Shown here: positions 1 to 8,480 of the stretch, piece by piece
Position numbering within the stretch: position 1 is the stretch's first letter
Layout: every line of letters starts with the position of its first letter
Assembly (NCBI GenBank): GCA_003024985.2
Contig: PXIH01S0005196.1
Direction: 5' to 3' (one strand)
DNA length: 11,092 bases
Origin: Euperipatoides rowelli
Taxonomy: Eukaryota > Onychophora > Udeonychophora > Euonychophora > Peripatopsidae
Made by a program: the position numbers and the translations under genes
The notes under the pieces: generated by a model
The model's database searches: none
What the model was told of the DNA's origin: nothing
Seen by the model: the letters and a program-made list of their open reading frames with translations, nothing else

Positions 1-89
1 CTTTCATTTTGTGGTCGAACAGTGGCGGGCACACACAAATTAGTCAAAGGGCGCCATGGTGCCCGCGGGCACAGGGTTGGGAACCACTG
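1..89. mobile_element. End of a non-autonomous hAT-like DNA transposon (partial)
   Basis: Read on the minus strand, this block begins at 89 with CAGTGGTTCCCAACC. That matches the terminal inverted repeat typical of hAT-superfamily elements, which start CAGTG or CAGGG and continue TTCCCAA. Just inside is a GC-rich self-complementary stretch (about 50-72) built from GGCGCCATGGTGCC and GCCCGCGGGC, a common feature near hAT ends. The 8 bases outside the end, CTTTAAAC at 90-97, have the right length for a hAT target-site duplication, but the partner copy lies beyond the window. No transposase is visible in the 89 bases present. The block is far richer in GC and CpG than the DNA that follows, so it came from elsewhere and is probably younger than the LINE relic it abuts. 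Confidence 0.62.
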
Positions 90-1205
90 CTTTAAACGAT
101 TGTCTCAAAGTAATATTCCTGATCTCCAGACAAAATTTAACCACTCTACAAGCTGTAACCAATAGGGAAAGATCCGTAAACTTTGTGTGTGTCCGATAAC
201 GACCAAGCCACCATTTCTACCCATAACAAATTTAACGTTCCTGGAGAGCAAATCAATAGTGATTTTAACCGTCTCCAACGTCAATTAGAAACTGCATTTC
301 TTGCCCACAAAGACTTAATACCTAATAATTTCAAACTATTAGTATAACAAATATGACTGTTTTTATACTTCCGATAGTATTTTTACACAACCATTACCCC
401 ACCTCAAGCCAAAAATTGAGTGAGAGACCAAGCTAAAGAGCCATAATCAAGTATCGGTATAAGTGGTAGATATTATACTTACACATTGGAGCTAACCTTA
501 CCTAAACAATGTTTGAGAGAGTGCCATGCCTTACTTTTTACGATATTGTCAGTATTCTCACAAAACTTAGGTCAGTCATCCAAAATTAACCCAAGAACAT
601 GTGAACTACTAACTCTATGTACAAGCCTCCCTTCAATCATGTAACCAGACAAATGATCCAATCGATATTAAGTCTATGAACTCTCGTCAGAGAAGACTTA
701 ACGGTATTTGAATTAACTCTTAGATTAACACAGGACCATGAAATCAATGAATCCAAATCACTTTGAACTCTACTGCAATCCGAAATTTCTCTAACAGCTA
801 CAGAAATACTTGCGTCATCACAATACAGGAAAATGTAAGATTTTCTGACATTTATAGGCATGTCACTAACCGTATACATTGAATAATAAAGGGTTCAAAC
901 AGTTACCCTGAGACACTCCTAAAAATATTTGAACACTAACTTTTACAGAGCCAGTTCCATATATACAGTATATACTGTAGGTTCGACGTACATAAATCTC
1001 ATATTAACTATAAATTTAGTCATAAAATTTGTCCGTTCCCAAGTCAATCAACTTCTCGAACAGCTTATCGTGACACACATTTCCTAAAGCGTCCAAATAG
1101 TTAATGGACACACTATCATGTCATAAACTCCATTTGGCACGCACAAAAGCAGTGTACAGCTTGTTTCTAGTGAAAGCAAACTGATTGACCGGTATACGCT
1201 GAACA
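90..1205 (-). pseudogene. LINE-b: decayed non-LTR retrotransposon reverse transcriptase, second half of ORF2
   Basis: On the minus strand, RT-like peptide can be followed with several frameshifts and stops. In order it shows a motif-A region at about 1108-1050 (YLDAL...VCHDKLFEKL, where families usually have YLDFSKAFD then CHDKL), motif B at 919-902 (GVSQGN for GVPQGS) followed by PLLFNVY, and the catalytic box YCDD at 825-814 with both aspartates kept. Next comes a frame with RVSS, LGLILDD and NIVKSKA (about 615-525), then ILDYGSLAW (about 460-430), which matches the LEYGSVVW signature of jockey/CR1-like LINEs. Weak C-terminal similarity continues to about 90. The longest unbroken frame is 80 codons (879-637). 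ORF1, the endonuclease and the 5' part are absent, as in a 5'-truncated insertion. Stops and shifts occur in every part, so this copy cannot be active. The clade is inferred by eye. Confidence 0.75.
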
Positions 1206-1365
1206 TAAAATTATTTATAATGCAATAAAGCTTTATAACATTATTTTTAATAATTATAAGTTCCTTAGCCCTCACTGATATAGGAACTCATATCATTCAT
1301 AAACAATAGATATAAGGTAAAAGTAAAAATTAAAATACAGTATAACTAGGATACATTCAAAATTT
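1206..1365. other. Junction between the two LINE relics, including probable LINE-a 3' UTR
   Basis: This short AT-rich stretch lies downstream of the LINE-a stop in the minus-strand sense and upstream of the recognisable LINE-b sequence. It probably contains the LINE-a 3' UTR and the truncation point of LINE-b. No clear poly-A or microsatellite tail marks the boundary. It contains one copy of the motif AGTTCCTTAGCCC described separately. A 63-codon minus-strand frame (1275-1084) running into LINE-b shows no protein similarity and is treated as chance. Confidence 0.4.
1259..1288 (+). repeat. Left copy of an inverted motif bracketing LINE-a
   Basis: The sequence AGTTCCTTAGCCC (1259-1271), a 9-base gap and TAGGAACT (1281-1288) recurs in opposite orientation at 2493-2524, where the gap is 11 bases. 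The copy is itself a rough hairpin, because AGTTCCT pairs with AGGAACT. The pair lies just outside the two ends of the LINE-a relic. It may be a terminal inverted repeat or two scattered copies of an unrelated short repeat. Confidence 0.5.
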
Positions 1366-2340
1366 TTATAAATTAATTATAGATGAGTTGGCAAGACGAC
1401 TAGTTCTAAACTTAGGAATAACATACTTATCAGAGTTTCTAGTAACTAGTAGACACTGAACCATGTTTAGGAGGAAGAAACTCAGGAAATTAAAAAAAAA
1501 TTATCAGCAAAAGAAACTGATAATTCATAGTTTTCAACTTTAAACGAACCAAAACAGTATCATAGTGTGACTAATGATCACCCAGAATGATCCTTGCAAC
1601 TCTCTTCTGAATTCAATCATTAATACTTGCTTTTTGGTCAATCCAGGAGACCAAACTGGGGATCAGTACCCTAAATTGCACATTATATAGGTATTATAAA
1701 CCAACAACTTATAATCTGCTCCCATTTCTTTTAAGCTTATACAATAGATAAATAAGAGAATTAGTCTTCTTTATAATACTCAACCTGAATGTTCCACTTG
1801 GGGTCTTGCTGTATGGAAATTCCTAGACTTTTAACATTCTGAACATTTTTCCAAGGTTGACCATCAACAACTACTGTAAGGAGTTTATCCCTTCTAAAAT
1901 TATGACAAATAGAACATTTATTATGATTAAGATGCATATTTATATTAGACTGTTCAAAGATAGAATTGACTATTATTTGAGGTAAATTTAAGTTATCATT
2001 AATAACACATTTAACAGTAAGGCTATCAACAAATTTCAAATGGTATTGAGCGTTTACAGTGACATCATTAACAATCAAGGCAAATGGCACTCCCAAGGTT
2101 GAGCCTTGAGGAACACCATTAGAATAACAAAAATTATACCATCTTACATCTACAGCTTTTTTTTTTTTAAATTGCATCTTTCAATTTATTAATAAATATA
2201 TTCTGATCTAGGTTATCAAACAACTTTGAGAAGTCAATAATTATTAAAGAAGTTATTTTGATTTTCCAACTCTTGAAGAACTCTAGCCACATAAATCTCC
2301 AGGTATTGATATGAAAGATTGACTACCAAATTGAAAACAA
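1366..2340 (-). pseudogene. LINE-a: decayed non-LTR retrotransposon reverse transcriptase, motif A to ORF2 stop
   Basis: This minus-strand relic belongs to a different LINE family from its neighbour. Motif A reads IIIDFSKLFDNLDQNIF at about 2244-2194, close to the usual IDFSKAFDxVDHNIL. After a frame change at a run of 12 A (2157-2168), a 138-codon frame (2177-1761) carries motif B GVPQGSTLG (2117-2091), ND, and FVDS at 2033-2022 where an active enzyme has FADD, so one catalytic aspartate is lost. LNHNKCSIC, VDGQPWKNVQNVKSLGISI and WNIQVEY follow. After another shift come NSLIYLLYKLKRNG, then VSW and QKRVARIILGDH (about 1775-1565), the thumb and C-terminal signature of this group. The end reads NSDKYVIPKF, TSRLANSS and then TAA at 1368-1366. 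The distance from motif A to motif B is only about 20 codons after the shift, so part of the palm has probably been deleted. The relic is inactive. Confidence 0.82.
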
Positions 2341-2382
2341 TTAAGTATCGACTTCAAATCCTTGATATGTGGGTCTAATATA

Positions 2383-2410
2383 GAGTGGATTAAATTTATT
2401 TAATCCACTC
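2383..2410. repeat. 28-bp palindrome just outside LINE-a
   Basis: GAGTGGATTAAAT is followed almost at once by its reverse complement, so 13 of 14 base pairs match around the centre at 2396/2397. It lies between the last recognisable LINE-a sequence and the inverted motif at 2493. It could be a remnant transposon end or a small foldback. No function can be read from it. Confidence 0.6.
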
Positions 2411-2492
2411 GTATTATCTTTTCATTATCTATTTTATATAATTTTGTGACTTATTTATATTACATTCTTTCAATTTCAATTTTTTTTGTAAT

Positions 2493-2524
2493 AGTTCCTA
2501 CAACCATTTATGGGCTAAGGAACT
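2493..2524 (-). repeat. Right copy of the inverted motif bracketing LINE-a
   Basis: The plus strand reads AGTTCCTA (2493-2500), an 11-base gap and GGGCTAAGGAACT (2512-2524). This is the reverse complement of the layout at 1259-1288, with an exact match over the 13-base and 8-base blocks. Outside the blocks the two copies share little. Confidence 0.5.
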
Positions 2525-3090
2525 CACCTCATTTTTCTTTAAATGTTTTATTCTAGTTCAATTTATTACATTAATAATAATTTATACCCAATATTTTGGC
2601 ACTATTACACCGTTTGGCTCCATTTCAAGAAAAATATGAAACTCATGATCAGCTCAAGTCAAAAGTATACTTCAAGATTTTTTTTTTTTTCACTTTTGAA
2701 AATTGACAGTCTGCTTAAATATTAGCGTTACTGTATCTTATGCATGGTTAAAAATTTTCAAAGATGTTGCACATTTCATTCAATATTTATCAAATCTGGT
2801 ACATTTTAAATAGGTTCTAAATTTCTAATAAGGCATGCACTCTTATTCCAAGGCAAAATTCAACTTGAACTCGAGTACTATAATTTTAAAACTATTTTTA
2901 AAAAAACACCAAATTTCTCACAAATAAGTGAGAAAGATGTACTGTATTTCATTAAAAAAAAAAAAAAAACTTAAGTGTACACTTAACCCAGTTTTCAGAC
3001 ATTTAAAAAAAAAATTAATTTAAATGTTTGTATGGTACTGTAAATAGTGACTGTTTAAGCTTGTAAGTAGCAACTTTATTTATTTATTTT
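2525..3090. other. AT-rich stretch without recognisable genes
   Basis: I see no coding signal or RNA gene. The stretch holds a T12 run near 2679-2690, an A16 run at 2954-2969 and three copies of TACTGTA (2729, 2940, 3036). The only plus-strand frame of any size (2543-2725) is low-complexity FFFFS-type sequence created by the T run. Confidence 0.6.
2954..2969. repeat. A16 homopolymer
   Basis: An uninterrupted run of 16 A. Nothing upstream resembles a retroposed gene or SINE, so it is best read as a mononucleotide microsatellite. Confidence 0.8.
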
Positions 3091-3095
3091 TTAAA

Positions 3096-3117
3096 GGGGG
3101 AGGGAGGGGAGGCTGGG
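3096..3117 (+). repeat. G-rich tract with G-quadruplex potential
   Basis: GGGGG, GGG, GGGG and GGG are separated by loops of 1, 1 and about 5 bases, which meets the usual four-run quadruplex pattern. A T/A-rich tract (TTTATTTATTTATTTTTT, about 3076-3092) lies immediately upstream. The same T-tract then G-tract arrangement recurs at 4350, 4437, 8151 and 9710. Whether it folds in cells is unknown. Confidence 0.55.
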
Positions 3118-4349
3118 CAACGCAGTCAACCATGTGAAAATATCTAGCTTTTTTTTCATTATATGTATAATTTACAAGACCTATCCTATTTTAGTCAAAT
3201 GTCTATCTAAAAATGAGGATAGCTCTTATCCTATTTTAATCATTATGGTTAAAGATTGAAGAGCCGTCCAGTCAGAATGCTAAAATTGTTGTCACTAGTC
3301 GAGTCGATACTTATCTCTCGAGTAGTTTAAATAGTTTTAGAAGTGCCCAAAGTTTGACTCAAGTCAAACTCGATCAAATAGTCTTCAACTCTGTTAGGAA
3401 ATAAATATATACTGTATATATAAAAAAAATGAAAGCCGCAATGTATTTGATATTTTTTCATTAATTATTTGAAACTGAATAAAGATATGAATTACTAATT
3501 GCTATTTTACTAAATGAACAAGACAAACTGTGTACACTTGCAAAGTTTTGATTTTAATACTTTTAAGTTGTGAATAATCACCCAAGTATTTGTGACAAAT
3601 GATGGGTTTTTTTCCTTGGGGCAAACTTCTGTAACTGAAAAAAAAAATTTTTTACTGCTAAATAATATCACTTGTGTTTTCTATATTTCAAAATTTCATT
3701 TTTATTTTATTGCATAACAGTAATTTAACTTAGGAAAGGTTTAAATTATTTAAAAGTGGATTTGTATAACTTCGCTAGACGTGCTACCGATTGGGATTTT
3801 TAGGGTCCAAATGAAAAAAAAAACGTGAAAACATTTTCATCTTTAATTATGGTTAAATTATATTTATATACAATATTTAATATAAATTAAAAATACAAAT
3901 GTGAGAGCAACAGGATAGCCCATTTAAATTTTTTTAACTCATATACTATTAAAACAAAAAAAACAAAAAATTAGTGAAAAAGCTTTTTGAACATTAAATC
4001 TAACATTTATTTAAAAATTGTATGTGCAAATATACATGTTCTCTAAACCGTAATACAAAGAATTGCCCAATTTTCAAACAATTCGGCAAGTGAATCAATT
4101 ATGCTCCAAACCTAATCCAATATAAGTGAATGAATGGCAGTGCTATCTATCAACATGCTAACAAGTCATGTCTTCCTTTATTGATTACTTAATAGGATTA
4201 TGGTTAATGATTATTCAGTCAAGTAGTAAAATTCTAAAATCACCTATGTAGTTGTAACCGACTAAAAGGTTATATTAAAACAGTGTAAACTGACGGAGAG
4301 CAAATCAGGTATGGAAGATCACCTTCTACGAGATTTGGAAATAGTGGTG
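3118..4349. other. AT-rich stretch without recognisable genes
   Basis: There are no credible open frames or RNA genes here. Small repeats are present: a near-identical 17-base direct repeat (TATCCTATTTTAGTCA-like at about 3182-3198 and 3226-3242), a 20-bp palindrome at 3351-3370, and a TATACTGTATATA palindrome near 3408-3421. The remainder is simple A- and T-rich sequence. Confidence 0.55.
3351..3370. repeat. 20-bp palindrome
   Basis: AGTTTGACT and AGTCAAACT flank a 2-base centre, giving 9 perfect pairs. Nearby CTCGAGT and GACTCGA words suggest a local cluster of self-complementary sequence (about 3296-3376). No role is evident. Confidence 0.55.
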
Positions 4350-4384
4350 TTTTTTTTTTTTTTTTTTTGGTGGGGGGGGGGGGG
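4350..4384 (+). repeat. T19-G13 compound homopolymer
   Basis: 19 T are followed by GGT and then 13 G. It is one of several T-tract/G-tract compounds in the window. The minus-strand frames that cross it, rich in proline and lysine, are artefacts of the homopolymers. Confidence 0.85.
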
Positions 4385-4436
4385 TAAATGACCCAAAACT
4401 GTTTAGCATACTTCCCAACATAGCAGAAATTTGAAA

Positions 4437-4474
4437 TTTTTTTTTTTTTTTTTTTTTTTTTGGGGGGGGAGGGG
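4437..4474 (+). repeat. T25-G8-A-G4 compound homopolymer
   Basis: 25 T are followed by 8 G, one A and 4 G, only 52 bases after the previous T/G compound. The two tracts differ in length but share the same order, T then interrupted G, which suggests a duplicated or repeatedly generated motif. Exact lengths may be unreliable in an assembly. Confidence 0.85.
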
Positions 4475-4778
4475 TTGTGCAAATTTTAGGAAAGAAATTA
4501 AATACTGTATCACCAAACATGTTCCAAATTTCCTACTTCCAATTTTATCAAAAAGGAATTGTCAGTAAAGGTTTGAAATAAAATATATAACAAAGTTAAA
4601 TAAAAGAATAAAAATGACTACGATGACAAAGCATATATATTTAAAAATTCCAACAACTCTCTGAACAATATTTTGATTAACCAAAAATGTTAAAAACTTA
4701 CTTTTCTAAACATCTGTATCAAAATTTAAAAACAAAGTTTGGACAGGGCAATGTAAATGTGAAGTTGCAATTATAATA
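4475..4778. other. AT-rich spacer without recognisable features
   Basis: No gene, RNA or repeat boundary is recognised. It includes one TACTGTA at 4503. Near its end, TGAAGTTGCA (4760-4769) is an inverted copy of the left tip of the candidate MITE that follows. Confidence 0.5.
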
Positions 4779-5085
4779 TATTATTCAATGCAACTTCATT
4801 GAAAATAAAAATGTTTAAATATTCTTGTAAACCGTATTTTAAAGATGCTAAAAAACAATATGAAGACATTTTACTAAACCAAAAATGAATCAATATTTAA
4901 TAACTTTTTTTTCAATTAAATTTAAAAAAAGATAAAATTCATTTTGGCAAACTAATAGAAATTTCTTCCCAAGAAACCTCAATTTCACCAACCCTTTAAA
5001 TTATTAAGTTTGAATCCTTTCCCAAATCAATTTTAGAATAATAAATAAAAATTTAAAGTTTATGTGAAGTTGCATTGGAACAATA
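4779..5085. mobile_element. Candidate MITE with about 20-bp terminal inverted repeats
   Basis: The left tip TATTATTCAATGCAACTTCA (4779-4798) and the reverse complement of the right tip (5065-5085, TATTGTTC then CAATGCAACTTCA) match over about 19 positions with one substitution and one extra base. They enclose about 270 bp of AT-rich sequence without coding capacity. A further inverted copy of the inner TGAAGTTGCA lies at 4760-4769, directly outside the left end. No convincing target-site duplication is seen. The family is unknown, and the call rests only on the paired tips. Confidence 0.35.
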
Positions 5086-5111
5086 AATCACTATCCTTCC
5101 ACTAATTTCAT

Positions 5112-5135
5112 CCCCCCCCCCCCCCCCCCCCCCCC
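5112..5135. repeat. C24 homopolymer
   Basis: An uninterrupted run of 24 C in a region that is otherwise more than two-thirds A+T. Unlike the T/G compounds, it is not preceded by A or T in the equivalent order: it is followed by ACCATTTTTT. Such runs are prone to sequencing and slippage errors. Confidence 0.8.
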
Positions 5136-5618
5136 ACCATTTTTTCTTCTTCAGTTAGCCTATTTACCAGTACTAATAATTATGGCTCTAAGGAAAATGC
5201 AATGAAAAAAATACTACATAGCAGTGTTGCAAAAATCCTAGACAATGCCAAAATTCAAATCATCTTCAGTTCAGTATTTAAAATACACGAGATAATTAAA
5301 TTTATTGTTAGTGTATATTAATGTAAAGCTACAATGTTTCAATCCTGTTATATTAAGTTGCAATAAGGTCTCAATCCTAAGCTTCATTAATACATATTTG
5401 TACTGCAATCATTACTAAATTTACAGTAGTGTATACAGTGTGTGTATAAATGAAGCAGTTTTATAAAATGTTTTAAGCAATTTTCATTATTTTTAGAGTG
5501 CTTACTTCAGAACTATAAAGTTTTATGCTTTCAGAGACAAAATTGAAATCTATATAAAAAATTAAGTTATTACATGTATGTAATTTATTTAAGACAACTA
5601 TTTATGTATTTTAATTTT
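5136..5618. other. AT-rich stretch without recognisable genes
   Basis: No coding or RNA gene signal is visible. One TACAGTA (5422) lies within a GTGTATACAGTGTGTGTATA-like low-complexity patch near 5430-5450. Confidence 0.55.
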
Positions 5619-5683
5619 AGATTCCAATAACTTTTTTCTTTAGTTGGTATAGGCTGATTAAGAAAAAGGTTGCTAGGGAATCT
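5619..5683 (+). repeat. Imperfect hairpin of about 65 bases
   Basis: AGATTCC...CTTTTTTCTT (5619-5640) is largely complementary to AAGAAAAAGG...GGAATCT (5660-5683), with small bulges and a loop of about 18 bases. Its size is like that of an animal microRNA precursor, but the stem is U/A-rich and uneven. Nothing else supports transcription. Confidence 0.35.
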
Positions 5684-6313
5684 ATTCATTGTTTTTACTT
5701 TTGTCCTCTGCTGAAAATAATCAAATCGCTAAACTGGTCTTTAATATTTGATCTAAAACTAATAATTTTATTCGAGATTTTTAAAAAAAAAAAACTTTTT
5801 CCATGGTTTAAGAACACCATAGATGTAATTTTTTTTTAAAGCTGAGGGTTAAGTAAATCATAGAACCTGGTGACTATATACCATCTCACATTGAATGTAA
5901 CCATACTTTTTTAATAAAGATATTGTATCACATTACATACAGTACTGAAAACATCCCCACATAAATATACCATCCTAGCTTTAGACATTGAAATATTTAA
6001 AATCTGCAGAACCAATTACAAATATTACCCGAGAAAAGTTTCTATCATTCAATTCAATCTTAAAAATAGTCTACATATACAGTACAATGCATATAACAGT
6101 TGGTATAGCCTTTATTTCATTAAGGTTGGGAAAGTTGAGTTTCAATTATTGCAAAGGTTAGTAAAAATTTTAAAAAAATAATTGTTGTTTCAAATAATTT
6201 TTAAAAGAATTATTTTTTTTAGTACCATAAATAAAATTAAAAAACAAAAACCAGCTGAAATTCAATTAAAACAATTAACTTTTTGGTTTAAATAATTTAA
6301 AAAAAAAAAAAGC
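5684..6313. other. AT-rich stretch without recognisable genes
   Basis: No gene is recognised on either strand. It holds A-runs near 5782-5793 and at 6299-6311 and two TACAGTA copies (5938, 6078). Confidence 0.55.
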
Positions 6314-6385
6314 TAACATTTTTTTGATCCATGTCTTGCTTCTACCTAATTAGGTGGAAGCAAGACATGGATCGAAAAAATGTTA
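6314..6385. repeat. 72-bp loopless, near-perfect palindrome
   Basis: Around the centre at 6349/6350 (CCTAATTAGG), 34 of 36 position pairs are perfectly complementary. The two exceptions (6325 with 6374, and 6343 with 6356) are T opposite G, which would be U-G wobbles in a plus-strand RNA, so that RNA could pair throughout its length. The arms carry GATCCATGTCTTGCTTC and its complement, which is mixed-composition sequence rather than simple AT repeat. No transposon end or target-site duplication was identified at its borders. It could be a small foldback element, two head-to-head insertions, or the stem of a structured RNA. Confidence 0.8.
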
Positions 6386-7522
6386 AAAGTTAAATCAGAT
6401 TTACCATACATTCTAAAGAAAAAAACTGTTCCTGCAATGTGATTTTTAAAAGCTAAAATGATCATCTAGTTGTTTTCTCATAATTTCCTGTTTATATCAC
6501 TGCGTACAGATCCAAGAGCATAAAAAATTAAACCGTTTAATCGGGGTAGTTTTTTTTTAACAAGATAGACGCTTTCATGAAAAGTTGCCAAAAATTTCCC
6601 AGTATACAATTTGGAATATTTACTATGGTAGTTATAGACTAACATTTTACCAATTAGTACTGTACTTTGATCTCTTCTAAACAAAATTTTCAAACACTAT
6701 AACTGCAATGAACAAATTTAAGAGCAAGTGACTTTTAAGTTACATCTGGTTAACAATTACAGTATATGTTAAAAGCAATTTTTTTTTGTTAAAATTGGCT
6801 TTGCAAGACAATAAACGGAGACCAATCATATCACAATTCAAAATGCCAGCTGGGAATATTTTTCACATCTTTTAAATGCATGAGTTTGAACAGCACGTTT
6901 AAAAAAAAAATTCTTCTTAAAGCAGATACATTTAGACAATTTTTAAATTACACTTGATAATCTAAGTCCGATTAACCAGATGAAGAACAATTTTAAATAT
7001 GATCCAATACAAAGTAAAGAATGAACTTAAATATCACAAGTTTATAAAGTGAAATGCTTATAAGTTATGTGAGCTAATGCATTTACTTTGAATTTTGTAA
7101 AAGTATATTCTTTTTAGGAATTTTGTTTAATCTTTACATTTCTTTTAGTAAAATATGTTTTATAATTTCAAAAATATCTAATCCAAGCCAGATCTTATAT
7201 TCTATCACCAGAGTAGTTGTCTAAACACCTCATTCTTGACTGTTGCAGCTACCAAATAAATTATGCTTCAAACTCTCGTCTTCTTTCACCATCTCAATGA
7301 TCAACAATTCTAGTTAAAATGATTGTCGAAGTACATCTTTTCTTGAATATTATCAGTTTTCATTCAAAGATTATGAAACATAGTTATTGCAATTTTAGAC
7401 GTTGAGGACAGATATTTTTGTTTAATTATCTACAGTAAATATAGTCGCCAGACTTCTGCCATTTTAAATAACTATTTTTTTTAAAAAAATAAATACTTTT
7501 GTCAAACCTTTCTTTCTAAGCC
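6386..7522. other. AT-rich stretch without recognisable genes
   Basis: The largest minus-strand frame (6693-6478, 71 codons) has no recognisable motif and no sign of being real. Otherwise only A/T runs and three TACAGTA/TACTGTA copies (6658, 6758, 7431) are seen. Confidence 0.5.
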
Positions 7523-7540
7523 AAAAAAAAAAAAAAAAAA
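7523..7540. repeat. A18 homopolymer
   Basis: 18 uninterrupted A. No retroposed sequence is recognised upstream. The minus-strand frame across it is a phenylalanine-run artefact. Confidence 0.8.
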
Positions 7541-7568
7541 GCCAGCAAGACAGTACAGATATAGTGGG

Positions 7569-7594
7569 TATATACAGTATATACACTGTATATA
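7569..7594. repeat. Palindromic TATATACAGT cluster
   Basis: TATATACAGT (7569-7578) and ACTGTATATA (7585-7594) form a perfect 10-bp inverted repeat around 6 bases. It is the densest example of the ATACAGTAT-type palindromes that also occur at about 960-979, 3408-3421 and 7957-7968. Confidence 0.65.
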
Positions 7595-7599
7595 TACAC

Positions 7600-8480
7600 A
7601 CATTATATGCAGCACATATTAGTCTATAATCACTTATGGAGAAGACCAATTTTTGTCATTCACTTGTGAATTTTCTATTATTTAGTAAATAACCCATTTA
7701 CCAAATTCACTTTACTTAAAGCAATGATTTGCATTACTAGTATCTGTTGTATAATCAATATTATACAGTGTATCCTTGTGTTTTTATTGTGTGCAGATTC
7801 ATAAGCAATACAATATTAGCAGGGTTCGCTATTTTTAAGTGACTACTTGTTGGTCACCAGCCAAATATTTTCATGTTCCATCTGACCCTATCTATATTGA
7901 CACACACCCTTCCCATATTTTTTTAAAAGAATCAAAAATTAAAAACTGTATGTTCATATACAGTATATCATAAATCTTTTAACTAAAGCACATTTTGTTA
8001 GAAACAATTTGAATTTCAGTACAAAATCGTAGTGAGACATTCAATTGAATTGTGTACATCCATGTATGAAGTATATGCAAAATCCCCCCTCCCCCTCCAG
8101 ATTTTTACTATTGGTTTTCTAGTAATAGGCAAATAAAAGCAAATTTTTTATTTTTTGGGGGATGGGGATAAGGCTAATGGGCAATTAAAAAAAAATCTAA
8201 TTTAGATTTAATCAGGTTTAAAAAGATAATATGAAGCAGATACAAAACGAGATTAAATACCAAATGGACCGATTCCAGAGTAATAAAATGACATTTACTT
8301 TTTTTTAAAGATATTATAAAGTTAATAAACAATATCAGAGTGGATATTCTAGTTGACCCATTGTGCCTAAATCTGAATCAAGAAGCATTTTCAGTAACAT
8401 CATTACAGAAACTTCTTAAATTTTTCCGGTTCAAGCCAAATAAAAATTTTAAAATTGTAATTTTTGATCATTTTCTGTCA
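7600..8480. other. AT-rich stretch with C-tract and T/G compound, no recognisable genes
   Basis: No supported gene is present. There is a C-rich tract at 8084-8098 (CCCCCCTCCCCCTCC) and a T6-G5-AT-G4 compound at 8151-8167. An 80-codon plus-strand frame (8340-8582) straddles the start of the GC-enriched block but shows no motif that I recognise. Confidence 0.5.
8151..8167 (+). repeat. T6-G5-AT-G4 compound tract
   Basis: A short member of the T-tract then interrupted G-tract series found at 3076-3117, 4350-4384, 4437-4474 and 9710-9729. Confidence 0.6.

Noticed and set aside
975-990. GGTTCGAC resembling a Pol III B box (tRNA or SINE promoter)
   Set aside because: It lies within the LINE-b relic, and no A box or tRNA-like fold is present at the proper distance.
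2543-2725. 60-codon plus-strand frame
   Set aside because: It is low-complexity sequence generated by T-rich DNA, with no family resemblance.
4270-4520. Two minus-strand frames of 64 and 70 codons rich in proline and lysine
   Set aside because: They are translations of the T19-G13 and T25-G8 homopolymers in two phases, with no protein-like sequence elsewhere.
6478-6693. 71-codon minus-strand frame
   Set aside because: It has no recognisable motif. One open frame of this length is expected by chance in 11 kb, and no splice or promoter context supports it.
7464-7649. 61-codon minus-strand frame with a phenylalanine run
   Set aside because: It is an artefact of the A18 run and the TATATACAGT palindrome.
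8084-8167. C-rich tract and G-rich tract that could pair as a hairpin
   Set aside because: The blocks differ in internal spacing and are better explained as independent homopolymer tracts.
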